Source: Actinomycetospora termitidis (lineage in GTDB: Bacteria > Actinomycetota > Actinomycetes > Mycobacteriales > Pseudonocardiaceae). From it: 64,000 bases of DNA. Location: the NCBI RefSeq assembly GCF_030286555.1, contig NZ_JASVWF010000002.1, positions 744,001 through 808,000 on the forward strand, read 5' to 3'. The notes under the pieces were generated by a model. The model did no database searches, was not told where the DNA came from, and saw only the letters and a list, made by a program, of their open reading frames with translations. This document shows positions 53,263 through 62,097 of the stretch, one piece after another (position 1 is the stretch's first letter; each line of letters begins with the position of its first letter). A program made the translations under genes and the position numbers.

Positions 53263-54138
53263 GTGAAGGTCCGCGTCCTGGGGTCCTCCGCCGGCGGCGG
53301 GCTCCCGCAGTGGAACTGCTCGTGCGCCGGGTGCGCGGGCGCACGTGAGGGCACCGTCGAGCCGCGCACGCAGTCCTCGATCGCCGTGGGCGACGGGGAC
53401 GCGTGGTTCCTGGTGAACGCCTCGCCCGACGTCCGCCAGCAGCTCGCGGCCGGCCCCGACCTGCACCCGGGCGCCTCCCGACGTAGCCCGGTCGAGGCGA
53501 TCCTGCTGTCCGACGCCGAGATCGACCACACCCTCGGCCTGCTGATCCTGCGGGAGGGGTCCGGGGTCACGGTGCACGCCACCGCGGCGACCGAGGCCAC
53601 CCTGCGGGAGGGGACGGGCTTCCTGACGACGCTCGAGGCGTACTGCCCGGTCGAGGTCGTCGGGGTCGAGGTCGGCGTCGCGCGGGCGCTCACCGAGCAC
53701 CTGTCGTACACCGCGTTCGACCTGCCGACCGGCAAGACGCCGCGCTTCGCCACGAGCGGCCCGGCGGAGGGGCGTGTCGTCGGGTACCGCTTCCACGACC
53801 ACCGCACGGGCGGCAGCGTGGTCTACGCGCCCGGCGTCGCCGACCTCGCGCCGCTGGAGGCGGCGTCCCGCGGGGCGTCGGTGCTGCTCGTGGACGGGAC
53901 GTGCTTCCACGACGACGAGCTCGTCCGGCTGGGGCTCGGGCGCAAGACCGCCGCCGACATGGGCCACGTGGCCCTGGAGCGGTCGCTGGACCGGCTCGCC
54001 GAGCTCGACGTGCCGCGCATCGTCCTGGTCCACATGAACAACTCGAACCCGATCCTGCTCCCCGACTCCGACGAGGCACCCGTCGTCGGGAAGGCCGGGG
54101 TGGAGATCGGCCACGACGGATGGGAGCTCGAGGCGTGA
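53263..54138 (+). CDS. pqqB: PQQ biosynthesis protein PqqB (metallo-beta-lactamase fold)
   Basis: This 291-residue protein starts MKVRVLGSSAGGGLPQWNCSCAGCAGAR, the PqqB hallmark with structural-zinc Cys residues. It continues SSIAVGDGDAWFLVNASPDVRQQL, AILLSDAEIDHTLGLLILREG (the metal-binding motif with Asp/His), VDGTCFHDDE and IVLVHMNNSNPILLPDSDE. PqqB is an iron-dependent hydroxylase acting on the Glu-Tyr dipeptide in PQQ synthesis. The GTG start is 7 nt after the diiron gene. The stop overlaps the pqqC GTG by 4 nt. Confidence 0.95.
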   Translation: MKVRVLGSSAGGGLPQWNCSCAGCAGAREGTVEPRTQSSIAVGDGDAWFLVNASPDVRQQLAAGPDLHPGASRRSPVEAILLSDAEIDHTLGLLILREGSGVTVHATAATEATLREGTGFLTTLEAYCPVEVVGVEVGVARALTEHLSYTAFDLPTGKTPRFATSGPAEGRVVGYRFHDHRTGGSVVYAPGVADLAPLEAASRGASVLLVDGTCFHDDELVRLGLGRKTAADMGHVALERSLDRLAELDVPRIVLVHMNNSNPILLPDSDEAPVVGKAGVEIGHDGWELEA

Positions 54139-54821
54139 CTGCCGTTGCCGAGACGACGTTGACCGAGCGGCTGCGCTCGCAGGCCTCGCGCTATCACGCG
54201 GCGCACCCCTTCCACGTGCGCATGAACGACGGGGAGCTCTCACCGGCCCAGATTCGCGGGTGGGTGGCGAACCGCTTCCACTACCAGGAGTCCATCCCGA
54301 TCAAGGACGCCGCGATCCTGTCGAACTGCCCGGACGTCGAGGTGCGGCGGCGGTGGATCCGGCGGATCACCGACCACGACGGGGTCGGCGACGACCCGGG
54401 TGGCATCGAGGCGTGGCTGCGGCTGGGCGAGGCGTGCGGGGTGCCGCGCGAGGAGATGACCGATCACCGCCACCTGCAGCCCGGTGTGCGGTTCGCGGTC
54501 GACGCCTACGTGACGTTCGCGCGGACGAAGCCGTGGCCGATCGCGGTGGCGTCGTCGCTGACCGAGCTGTTCGCGCCGGACCTCATGGCGACCCGGCTCG
54601 CGGCGTTCGAGAAGTACTACACCTGGATCGACCCGGCGGGCCTGCAGTACTTCCGCAATCGGCTGTTCCAGGCGCCGCGCGACTCCGAGCACGCCCTCGA
54701 GGTGGTCCTGGAGCACTGCCGGACGCCGGAGGCGGAGCAGGCGGCCTACGACGCGCTGGCGTTCAAGAACGACGTCCTGTGGTCGATGATGGACGCCATC
54801 GACGCGGCGTACCCGGCATGA
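54135..54821 (+). CDS. pqqC: pyrroloquinoline-quinone synthase PqqC
   Basis: This 228-residue all-helical oxidase performs the final ring closure and eight-electron oxidation to PQQ. Typical stretches are RYHAAHPFHVRMNDGELSPAQIRGWVANRFHYQESIPIKDAAILSNCPD, RITDHDG, HLQPGVRFAVDAYVTF, SLTELFAPDLMATRLAAFEKYYTWID and the C-terminal LAFKNDVLWSMMDAID. Length matches the family (about 230-250). The GTG at 54135 overlaps the pqqB stop and the TGA overlaps the pqqD ATG, so the three are coupled. Confidence 0.96.
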   Translation: MTAVAETTLTERLRSQASRYHAAHPFHVRMNDGELSPAQIRGWVANRFHYQESIPIKDAAILSNCPDVEVRRRWIRRITDHDGVGDDPGGIEAWLRLGEACGVPREEMTDHRHLQPGVRFAVDAYVTFARTKPWPIAVASSLTELFAPDLMATRLAAFEKYYTWIDPAGLQYFRNRLFQAPRDSEHALEVVLEHCRTPEAEQAAYDALAFKNDVLWSMMDAIDAAYPA

Positions 54822-55096
54822 CCGCTCCGTTCTCGACGACGGGCGTGCCGCGCCTGGCGCGTGGGGTGAAGCTGCGCTTCGACCGCTCCCGGGAGCGGCA
54901 CGTGCTGCTGCTGCCGGAGACCGTGGTGGAGCTCAACGGCACCGGCACCGCGATCCTGCAGCTCTGCGACGGGCAGCGGACCGTGGCCGACATCGTCGCC
55001 GCGCTGCGCGAGCAGTACGCGGACGTGCCCGAGGGGCAGGTCGTCGCGTACCTGGCGAAGCTCGCCGAGCGCCGACACCTGGAGATTCATGAGTGA
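54818..55096 (+). CDS. pqqD: PQQ biosynthesis peptide chaperone PqqD
   Basis: This 92-residue RiPP-recognition-element protein presents PqqA to PqqE. Its sequence PRLARGVKLRFDRSRERHVLLLPETVVELNGTGTAILQLCDGQRTVADIVAALREQY is classic PqqD: three beta strands then three helices. The ATG overlaps the pqqC stop (ATGA). The 3' end overlaps pqqE by 8 nt. Confidence 0.95.
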   Translation: MTAPFSTTGVPRLARGVKLRFDRSRERHVLLLPETVVELNGTGTAILQLCDGQRTVADIVAALREQYADVPEGQVVAYLAKLAERRHLEIHE

Positions 55097-56222
55097 GATC
55101 GACGGAGACGCAGCGGAGCGGAGCTCGACCACGGTGGAGGGCCCCCTCGGCCTGCTGGCCGAGCTGACGTACCGGTGCCCGCTGGCGTGCGCGTACTGCT
55201 CGAACCCGATCGAGCTGGCCGCGTACCGCGACGAGCTGGACACCGCCGAGTGGCAGCGGGTGATCACCGAGGCCGCCGAGCTGGGCGCGTTGCAGTGCCA
55301 CCTCTCCGGCGGGGAGCCACTGCTGCGCCGCGACCTCGCCGACCTGGTGCGCACCGCCGCCGAGCAGGGGCTCTACACGAACCTCGTCACGAGCGCGCTG
55401 GGCTTCACCGCGAAGCGGGCGGCCGAGCTGCACGACGCCGGGCTGGACCACGTGCAGGTGTCGCTGCAGGCCGACGAGCCGGCGCTCTCGGACCGGATCG
55501 CCGGCCTGCCGTCGTTCGCGCGCAAGATCGACGCCGCGCGGCGGGTGCGGGAGCTGGGCTGGCCGCTGACGCTGAACGTCGTGCTGCACCGGCAGAACAT
55601 CGACCGCATCCCCGAGATCCTCGCGGCGGCGGAGGAGCTCGAGGCCGACCGGATCGAGCTGGCCAACACCCAGTACTACGGCTGGGCGGCGCTGAACCGG
55701 GCGGCGCTGCTGCCCTCGCGGGAGCAGCTGGCGGAGGCCGAGGTCGTGGTCCGTGAGGCCAAGGAGCGGCTCCGCGGACGCATGGAGATCATCTACGTGA
55801 TCCCGGACTACTACGCCACCTACCCGAAGCCGTGCATGGGCGGCTGGGGCGCGCGCCAGCTCGTCGTCGTGCCGACCGGGGACGCCCTGCCGTGCCTGGC
55901 CGCGCACGGGCTGCCGCTGCCGTCGGCGAACGTGCGCGAGCACGACCTGGCGTGGATCTGGCGGGACTCGCCGATGTTCTCGGCGTACCGGGGCACCGAC
56001 TGGATGCAGGACCCGTGTCGGTCGTGCGACCGCCGCGAGGTCGACCTCGGCGGGTGCCGCTGCCAGGCGTTCGCGCTGACCGGCGACGCCACCCGCACCG
56101 ACCCGGTCTGCCACCTCAGCCCCGACCACGGGATCGTCGAGGCAGCCGTGGCGGAGGCCAACGAGGAGCGCACCCCCGTCGACCTTCCGCTCGTGCCCCG
56201 CCGCGAACGGCAGCGGAACTAG
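55089..56222 (+). CDS. pqqE: radical SAM PqqA peptide cyclase PqqE
   Basis: This 377-residue enzyme forms the Glu-Tyr carbon-carbon cross-link in PqqA. The radical-SAM cluster is Cys30, Cys34 and Cys37 (TYRCPLACAYCSNP), followed by HLSGGEPLLRRDL. The C-terminal SPASM domain has the Cys set CRSCDRREVDLGGCRCQAF and a late Cys in DPVCHLSPDHG. It is the last gene of the operon. Its TAG stop shares the tetranucleotide CTAG with the stop of the convergent exchanger gene. Confidence 0.96.
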   Translation: MSEIDGDAAERSSTTVEGPLGLLAELTYRCPLACAYCSNPIELAAYRDELDTAEWQRVITEAAELGALQCHLSGGEPLLRRDLADLVRTAAEQGLYTNLVTSALGFTAKRAAELHDAGLDHVQVSLQADEPALSDRIAGLPSFARKIDAARRVRELGWPLTLNVVLHRQNIDRIPEILAAAEELEADRIELANTQYYGWAALNRAALLPSREQLAEAEVVVREAKERLRGRMEIIYVIPDYYATYPKPCMGGWGARQLVVVPTGDALPCLAAHGLPLPSANVREHDLAWIWRDSPMFSAYRGTDWMQDPCRSCDRREVDLGGCRCQAFALTGDATRTDPVCHLSPDHGIVEAAVAEANEERTPVDLPLVPRRERQRN

Positions 56223-57307
56223 TCGTCCAGCGGGACCCCGCCGAAGAAGACCAGGCTGGCCACGAAGTACACGACGTAGAAGGCCAGCAGCACGATCCCG
56301 TGCCAGCGGCGCAGCCGGCCGGTGGCGAGGAAGCCGGCCGCGATCGCCGTCATGACGATGAGCACGGGCAGGTGCCAGGCCAGCACGTCCTCGTCGACCG
56401 CGATCGCCCCGCCGGTGAGCAGGATGATGCCGAGCTTGCCGGTCACGGAGAACACGACGCTGCCGACGACGTTCGCGACCGCGATCTCCGGAGCCCCGCG
56501 ACGCTGCGGCTCGGCGGTCAGGAAGATGTCCTCCAGTGAGAGCGCGAGCGTGGCGATCGTGACGCCGAAGACGGTGCCCTCGATGCCGAGCGTCTCGATG
56601 ACCCCCTCGGTCGCCTGCCCGGCCGCGACCGCCCCGATGACCAGACCGATCAGCGCCAGCACCGCGAGCCCGAGCCCCACGCCGGGGGAGTGGGTGCGGG
56701 CCTTGAGGAAGCCCTCGTCGAGTCGCAGGTCGGGCGGGAGGGTGAAGGACCGTCCGCCGTCGGGCTGCCGGGGGTCGTCCAGGGCGACCGACCCGCCGCC
56801 GTTGCCGCCCACTCCCGCGCCGACCTTCTCGAACTGCTCGTAGACCTCGGCGTTGCGGAAGACCGGGCGGCGCGCGGCGTACTCGCGGTAGCCGATGTAG
56901 GCGACGAACGCGACGAACAGCAGGACCAGCACGACCCCGGCGGCCACCGTGAGGAACCCGGTGAGCGCGAACGCGAGCATGAGGATCGGGGCGAGCACGA
57001 ACAGCGCGAGGTAGTCCTTCGGCACGTCCACGACGGTCGGGGCGATGATCGCCGAGATCGCCAGCACGACGCCCGTCATCGCGACCGTCGTCCCGATCAC
57101 CGTCCCGAGCGCGACGTTGCTCAGGTCCTCGAGGTTGAGCGCGATCCCGAAGGCGAGGTCGTCGAACTCGATCCCGGTGAACAGCACGGCGATGAGGAAC
57201 AGCGAGATCGCCCACCGGCTCGCGACCCCGACGAGGTACCCGATCAACTTCTCGGCGCTGAACACCAGGACCGCGATCCCGATGACGAACAGCAAGATCG
57301 ATTCCAT
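56219..57307 (-). CDS. CaCA-superfamily sodium/calcium (cation/proton) exchanger
   Basis: This protein of about 362 residues has ten or so TM helices in two inverted halves. Alpha-repeat-like segments are LFLIAVLFTGIEFDDLAFGIALNLEDLSNVALGTVIGTTVAMTGVVL in the first half and GTVFGVTIATLALSLEDIFLTAEPQRRGAPEIAVANVVGSVVFSVTGKLGIILL in the second. A hydrophilic loop of about 60 residues joins the halves. The conserved acidic residue in each repeat is kept. It likely exchanges Ca2+ or another cation for Na+ or H+. The ATG is at 57307. A calcium link to the PQQ enzyme is possible but unproven. Confidence 0.85.
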   Translation of the reverse strand: MESILLFVIGIAVLVFSAEKLIGYLVGVASRWAISLFLIAVLFTGIEFDDLAFGIALNLEDLSNVALGTVIGTTVAMTGVVLAISAIIAPTVVDVPKDYLALFVLAPILMLAFALTGFLTVAAGVVLVLLFVAFVAYIGYREYAARRPVFRNAEVYEQFEKVGAGVGGNGGGSVALDDPRQPDGGRSFTLPPDLRLDEGFLKARTHSPGVGLGLAVLALIGLVIGAVAAGQATEGVIETLGIEGTVFGVTIATLALSLEDIFLTAEPQRRGAPEIAVANVVGSVVFSVTGKLGIILLTGGAIAVDEDVLAWHLPVLIVMTAIAAGFLATGRLRRWHGIVLLAFYVVYFVASLVFFGGVPLDD

Positions 57308-57497
57308 GCAGACGCGCTCCTCGCCGAGCAGTTGATCGCCACGATGTGAACGACATGATGTGATCGCCCACGATGGTGATCGGGACCACTCGCGATTTCA
57401 ACGGGTCGACAGGACAGGTCCGATGTGGGAGATCAGGACCGCCCAGCTCGCCGACCTCGCCGCGAGCGAGGCGACGGCGCGCCGGGCGGACGCCTGA

Positions 57498-60272
57498 TCA
57501 GCCCGTGTTGCGCATCCCCGCCGAGATGCCGTTGACCGTCAGCAGCAGCGCGCGCTGCAGGTCCGGGTCGGGCTCGTCGACCGTCCGCCGCTCCGCGAGC
57601 GCGTGGACCTGCAGGTGGTGCAGCGGCTCGAGGTAGCTCTCGCGGACCTCGAGGGTCTGGCGCAGCAGCGGGTTGTTCGCGAGCAGGTGGTCGCCGGGGG
57701 ACAGGGCGAGGACCTCCTTGAGGGTCCGCGCGTGCTCGGCCTTGATGATCTCGAAGACGTCCTGCAGCTCCGGGTCGACCAGTTCGGACACGTAGAACCC
57801 GGCGATGCGCATGTCGGTCTTCGCGAGCGTCATCTCGACGTTGGAGAGCAGGTTCGCGAAGAACGCCCAGTCGCGCATCTCGTCGATGACGTCGCCGTAC
57901 CCCGCCTCGTGCGCGGCGCGCAGGCCCGAGCCCAGCCCGAACCACCCGGGGACGATCATGCGGGTCTGCGTCCAGCCGAACACCCACGGGATCGCGCGGA
58001 GGTCGTCGAGCGACGCGTCGCCGCCGGCCCCCGGTCGCTTGCCGGGCCGGGAACCGACGTTCAGCATCGACAGCTCGTCGACCGGCGTGGCCTGGGTGAA
58101 GAAGTTCGGCAGGCCCTCGTGCCCGACGAGCTCCTCGTACGCGGCCTGGGCGGCGTCGGAGATGACGTCCATGGCCTCGTCCCAGCGCTTCAGCTGGTCG
58201 GCGGGCACCCGGCTGGTCTGGTGCAGCAGCGTCGCCTCGAGCACGGCCGACAGCATGATCTCGAGGTTGTCCTCGGCCAGCGAGGGCAGCGAGTACTTGT
58301 CCGAGATGACCTCGCCCTGCTCGGTCTCCTTCATCACCGCGTCCACGACGCCGTGCGGCTGGGCCGCGATCGCCTCGGCGGACGGGCCACCACCGCGCCC
58401 GACCGACCCGCCGCGGCCGTGGAACAGGCGCAGCCGCACTCCGTGCTTGGCGGCGACGTCGCGCAGTTGGCGCTGGGCCTGGTGGATGGACCACTGGCTC
58501 GTCGTGATCCCGGCGCCCTTGTTGGAGTCCGAGTAGCCCAGCATCATCTCCTGCACGTCGCCGCGGGCCGCGACGATCGCGCGGTACGACGGGTCGGAGA
58601 GCATCCCGTCGAGCAGGTCGCCGGAGATCTTGAGCTCGGTCGCCGTCTCGAACAGCGGGACGATGTCCAGCGACGAGCGCGCCCCGTCGACGGTGAGCTC
58701 GATCAGGCCGGCCTCGCGCGCGAGCACGGCCACCGCGAGGACGTCGTCGACGTTCTGGGCCATCGACATGATGTAGGTGTGCAGGGCCTCCTCGCCGTAG
58801 GTGTCCTGCACCGACCGGATCGTGTCGAAGACCTCCAGGGTCTCCCGGAACGAGTCGTCGCCGATCTCCTGCCAGTTGCGCCGCGGGGTCAGCGCCCGCC
58901 GGCCGGCCAGCTCCGTCGAGAGCACCTCGATCCGGCCGTCGTGGTCCAGCTCGGCGTACGGGGTCTCCAGCTCGCCGAGGCGGTCGAACAGGGCCGCGAG
59001 CGCGGTGTGGTGGAACTTGGTGTGCTCGCGCACGTCGACCGAGGCCAGGTGCAGACCGACCGCGTTCGCGCTGCGCATGACGTCGCGGAGCATCCCGTCC
59101 GCGATCCGCTCGCCGTCGTGGGTGCGCAGCGAGCGGTCCATGATCTCGAGGTCGTGCAGGTACTCCGCGCTGCCGAGGTAGTCCCGCCCCGGGACGTGCG
59201 CGGACCCGTCGTCGTACCGCCGGCGGGTGTTCTCCAGCCGGGCGTGGATGTAGGAGCACTTCAGCCGGTAGGGCTCCTCGGCGTTGAGCCGGACGAAGCG
59301 GTCGTGGATCTCCGGGAGGTGCCGGCGGTCGCGGGCCAGGCTGCGCCGCAGGTCGTCGGACACCCCGGCCAGCCGCGTCGACACGGACAGCTCCTGGACC
59401 AGCTCCTCGACCAGGCCGATCTGGATGCGCACGCCGCGGTCGGCGTAGATCCGCATGACGTCGGTGGTCAGCTGCGCGGTGACGTTCGGGTTGCCGTCCC
59501 GGTCGCCGCCCACCCAGCAGCCCAGCACCAGGGGCCGGGCACCGTCGGGCAGGCGCAGGTCGACCCGGGCGAGCTCCTCGTCGAGGACCGTGAGCACCTC
59601 GGGGACCGCGTGGCGCCCGAGCTGTTCGAGGTAGTAGGACACCGAGCGGGCCTCGTCGAGCACCGTCGGACGCTCGGGACGGATCTCGTCGGTCTGCCAG
59701 ATGAGGTCGACGAGGCGCTCGAGCCGGGTCTCCGCGGCCTCGGGCGAGAGCCCGTCGCCGAGGATCGCCGCGATCGAGCGGAGCTTGCCCAGCACCGACT
59801 GCCGCTGCGCCTCGGTGGGGTGCGCGGTGAAGGTCGGCTTGAGCTCGAGGCGGGACAGTGCGGTCTTCAGCTCGTCGGGGTCGGCCTCGTCGACGAGCCG
59901 CTGCGCGAGCAGGTGGATCGGCCCCTCGCCCCGTTCGTGCACCTCCCGGCGCTCGGCCGCGCGGTGGGTCTGCTCGGCGACGTTGGCGAGGTGGAAGTAC
60001 GTCGCGAACGCCCGGGCGAGCACGGCGGCGGTGCCCGGGTCGAGGTCCGCGAGCAGGTCACGGATCTCGGTGTCGCCGCGCTCGGGGACCTCGCGCACCA
60101 TCGCGCGGACCTTCTCGACGAGGTCGAGCATCTCGTCGCCGTTCTGCCGCGCGAGCGTCCGCCCGAGCAGGGTGGAGAGCCGGCGGATGTCGGTGCGCAG
60201 CGCGGAGTGCTCGGACTCGCTGGAGACGCTGCCCTCGGTCGGCACGGAGTCGGAACGTCGGCCGGTGCTCAT
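57498..60272 (-). CDS. ppc: phosphoenolpyruvate carboxylase
   Basis: This 924-residue enzyme makes oxaloacetate from PEP and bicarbonate. Catalytic regions are TAHPTEAQRQSVLGKL (His), VGGDRDGNPNVT, MLGYSDSNKGAGITTSQW, FHGRGGSVGRGGGPS (the Gly-rich loop), KETEQGEVISDKY, and the invariant C-terminal GISAGMRNTG. In the leader GAGGAG abuts an ATG at 60281 directly, so the second in-frame ATG at 60272, with proper spacing, is the likely start. The upstream spacer of over 600 nt contains the inverted 48-bp repeat arrays. Confidence 0.96.
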   Translation of the reverse strand: MSTGRRSDSVPTEGSVSSESEHSALRTDIRRLSTLLGRTLARQNGDEMLDLVEKVRAMVREVPERGDTEIRDLLADLDPGTAAVLARAFATYFHLANVAEQTHRAAERREVHERGEGPIHLLAQRLVDEADPDELKTALSRLELKPTFTAHPTEAQRQSVLGKLRSIAAILGDGLSPEAAETRLERLVDLIWQTDEIRPERPTVLDEARSVSYYLEQLGRHAVPEVLTVLDEELARVDLRLPDGARPLVLGCWVGGDRDGNPNVTAQLTTDVMRIYADRGVRIQIGLVEELVQELSVSTRLAGVSDDLRRSLARDRRHLPEIHDRFVRLNAEEPYRLKCSYIHARLENTRRRYDDGSAHVPGRDYLGSAEYLHDLEIMDRSLRTHDGERIADGMLRDVMRSANAVGLHLASVDVREHTKFHHTALAALFDRLGELETPYAELDHDGRIEVLSTELAGRRALTPRRNWQEIGDDSFRETLEVFDTIRSVQDTYGEEALHTYIMSMAQNVDDVLAVAVLAREAGLIELTVDGARSSLDIVPLFETATELKISGDLLDGMLSDPSYRAIVAARGDVQEMMLGYSDSNKGAGITTSQWSIHQAQRQLRDVAAKHGVRLRLFHGRGGSVGRGGGPSAEAIAAQPHGVVDAVMKETEQGEVISDKYSLPSLAEDNLEIMLSAVLEATLLHQTSRVPADQLKRWDEAMDVISDAAQAAYEELVGHEGLPNFFTQATPVDELSMLNVGSRPGKRPGAGGDASLDDLRAIPWVFGWTQTRMIVPGWFGLGSGLRAAHEAGYGDVIDEMRDWAFFANLLSNVEMTLAKTDMRIAGFYVSELVDPELQDVFEIIKAEHARTLKEVLALSPGDHLLANNPLLRQTLEVRESYLEPLHHLQVHALAERRTVDEPDPDLQRALLLTVNGISAGMRNTG

Positions 60273-60413
60273 CGCGCACATCTCCTCGGTGACGGGGGCT
60301 CGGGACGCCCACGGCACCGGGGACGTGGCCGATTGTCTGCCCCGACGGGGTGTGCCGCTACACCTGGCCGCAGCAACCTTCCCGACGGCGGGCTCGATCG
60401 GCGGGTGCCGGCC

Positions 60414-60590
60414 GGCTCGGCGTTGCGTCGCGCACACGGTGCGGGTGGGTCGTTCTGCGGTGGCTCGGCGTTGCGTCGCGCACACGGTGCGGGTGGGACG
60501 ACCTCCGGTGGCTCGGCGTTGCGTCGCGCACACGGTGCGGGCGGGACGTCCTCGGTCGGATCGCCGTGGCGTTCCGCACCACGGTCGGCG
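60414..60590. repeat. 48-bp tandem repeat array A (three full units plus a degenerate one)
   Basis: Units begin at 60414, 60462 and 60510, with a decayed fourth unit from 60558. Each contains the core TTGCGTCGCGCACACGG followed by a GGTGGG- or GGCGGG-type stretch; the last ~14 bases of each unit vary. The array lies 142 nt upstream of ppc on its leader side. Apart from the arrays, 60273-60890 contains nothing recognisable. Confidence 0.9.
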
Positions 60591-60686
60591 GCGCCCGTAC
60601 CCGCTCCGCATGATCATCGGGCCCTGAGCGTTGCCCCGACGCGCCCGGAGGAGCGCTGGGTGCCCGCTCGGCGTGCCGGCCTCGGG

Positions 60687-60878
60687 CCGTGTGCGGGACG
60701 CAACGTGGGTGTGGCCAGGTGCGACCCGCCCCAGCCGTGTGCGGGACGCAACGTGCGTGTGGCCAGGTGCGACCTGCTCCGGCCGTGTGCGGGACGCAAC
60801 GTGCGTGTGGCGGGGTGCGACCTGCTCCGGCCGTGTGCGGGACGCAACGCGCGTGTGGCCGGGCGCGACCTCTCCATG
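60687..60878. repeat. 48-bp tandem repeat array B, inverted relative to array A
   Basis: Four units begin at 60687, 60735, 60783 and 60831. Each starts with CCGTGTGCGGGACGCAACG, which differs at one position from the reverse complement of the array A core. Arrays A and B therefore share the 48-bp period and core but face each other across about 96 nt. The array ends 13 nt before the stop of the ECF sigma gene. Confidence 0.9.
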
Positions 60879-60890
60879 CGAGGCCCGCGC

Positions 60891-62096
60891 TCACCCACGT
60901 CCGAGGAAGTCACGTTCCACGGCGTTCCCGGTGAGCAGCGCCGCCTCGGCCCGGGCCGCGTCCGCCTCCGCGGACCGGCCGAGCTCCTGCAGGAAGCGCG
61001 CCCGGGCCGCCGCCAGGTAGTGGTACGTCGCCAGGGCGGGCTCGGCCCGCAGCGGCTCCAGCGCCTCGAGTCCGGCCGCCGGCCCCGCGGCGAACCCGAC
61101 CGCCACGGCGCGGTTGAGCGCGACGACGGGCGAGGGCCAGCGGGCGAGCAGCTCGTCGTAGAGCCCGACGATCTCGGCCCAGTCGGTCCCGGCGGCGCTC
61201 GGGGCCTCGGCGTGCACCGCCGCGATCGCCGCGAGCACGGCGTACCGCGGCACCGGACGGCCGCGCAGCGCCTCGCGGGTCAGCGCGGTGCCCTCGGCGA
61301 TCATCCCGGCGTCCCAGCGCGTCCGGTCCTGGTCGGCGAGCAGCACGAGCTCCCCGTCGGGCCCGGTCCGGGCCGCCGACCGGGCGTCGGTGAGCAGGAC
61401 CAGCGCCAGCAGACCGGTGACGGCGGGGTCGGTCGGGAAGCGGGCCCGGAGCAGGCGGGCGAGGTCGTGCGCCCGGTCGAGGAGGTCGCGGCGCAGCAGC
61501 GCGTCCCCCTCCGAGGCGGTGTGACCCGTCGTCAGGACCAGGTGGACGACGGACAGGACCGCCGCGAGCCGCTCCGGCAGCTCGGCCGGGCCGGGCACCC
61601 GGTAGGGCACGCGGGCGGCCGCGATCTTCTTCTTCGCCCGCGTGATGCGGGCCGCCATCGTCGCCTCCGGTACGAGGAACGCCCGCGCGATCTCCCCGGT
61701 GGTCAGCCCGCCCAGGAGCCGCAGGGTCAGAGCGACGCGGGCGGGTCCGGCGAGGGCGGGGTGGCAGCAGGTGAAGACCAGCGCGAGCAGGTCGGTCTCG
61801 GTCGGCGCCGGGTCGTCAGGAGCGACCTCGTCGGTGACGAGCCACGGCAACGCCCGGGCCGCGACCTCGTCCCGCCGCAGCCGGTCCAGCGCCCGACGCC
61901 GGGCCGCCGTCGTCAGCCAGGCGCCGGGCCGGGCCGGGACGCCGTCCGCGCGCCAGGACTCCACCGCCCGTGCGAAGGCGTCCGCGACGCACTCCTCGGC
62001 GACGTCGAGGTCGCGCGTGACGCGCACCGTCGCGGCGAGGACCGGGCCCCACTCGTGACGGTGCGCGTCCGCGAGGGCCGCGTCGGCCGGCTCCAT
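60891..62096 (-). CDS. ECF-type RNA polymerase sigma factor with DUF6596-like C-terminal extension
   Basis: This 401-residue protein has region 2 (WGPVLAATVRVTRDLDVAEECVADAFARAVESWRADGVP, ARPGAWLTTAARRRALDRLRRD) and region 4 (LALVFTCCHPALAGPARVALTLRLLGGLTTGEIARAFLVPEATMAARITRAKKKI). About 200 residues follow with TPR-like helices (AEIVGLYDELLARWPSPVVALNRAVAVGFAAGPAAGLEAL). This is the ECF41/42-like group whose extension regulates activity and which is normally paired with a YciI/DGPF protein, as here. There is a 1-nt gap from the YciI gene upstream. Confidence 0.92.
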   Translation of the reverse strand: MEPADAALADAHRHEWGPVLAATVRVTRDLDVAEECVADAFARAVESWRADGVPARPGAWLTTAARRRALDRLRRDEVAARALPWLVTDEVAPDDPAPTETDLLALVFTCCHPALAGPARVALTLRLLGGLTTGEIARAFLVPEATMAARITRAKKKIAAARVPYRVPGPAELPERLAAVLSVVHLVLTTGHTASEGDALLRRDLLDRAHDLARLLRARFPTDPAVTGLLALVLLTDARSAARTGPDGELVLLADQDRTRWDAGMIAEGTALTREALRGRPVPRYAVLAAIAAVHAEAPSAAGTDWAEIVGLYDELLARWPSPVVALNRAVAVGFAAGPAAGLEALEPLRAEPALATYHYLAAARARFLQELGRSAEADAARAEAALLTGNAVERDFLGRG

Positions 62097-62097
62097 C

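Noticed and set aside
57423-57497. 24-residue frame starting MWEIRTAQLADLAASEATAR between the exchanger and ppc
   Set aside because: Weak ribosome-binding site, no family, and the right size for chance in GC-rich DNA.
60414-60878. CRISPR array
   Set aside because: The 48-bp units repeat head to tail with only a partly variable tail, not unique spacers; the two halves are inverted and no cas gene is present.
60358-60894. A 178-residue minus-strand frame reading through both repeat arrays as a protein with RCVPHTAGAGRT- and HRVRDATP-type repeats
   Set aside because: The unit length (48 bp) happens to keep the frame open on several frames and both strands; composition is Arg/His/Pro-rich shadow-like, with no ribosome-binding site or recognisable fold. 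Non-coding repeats explain it better.
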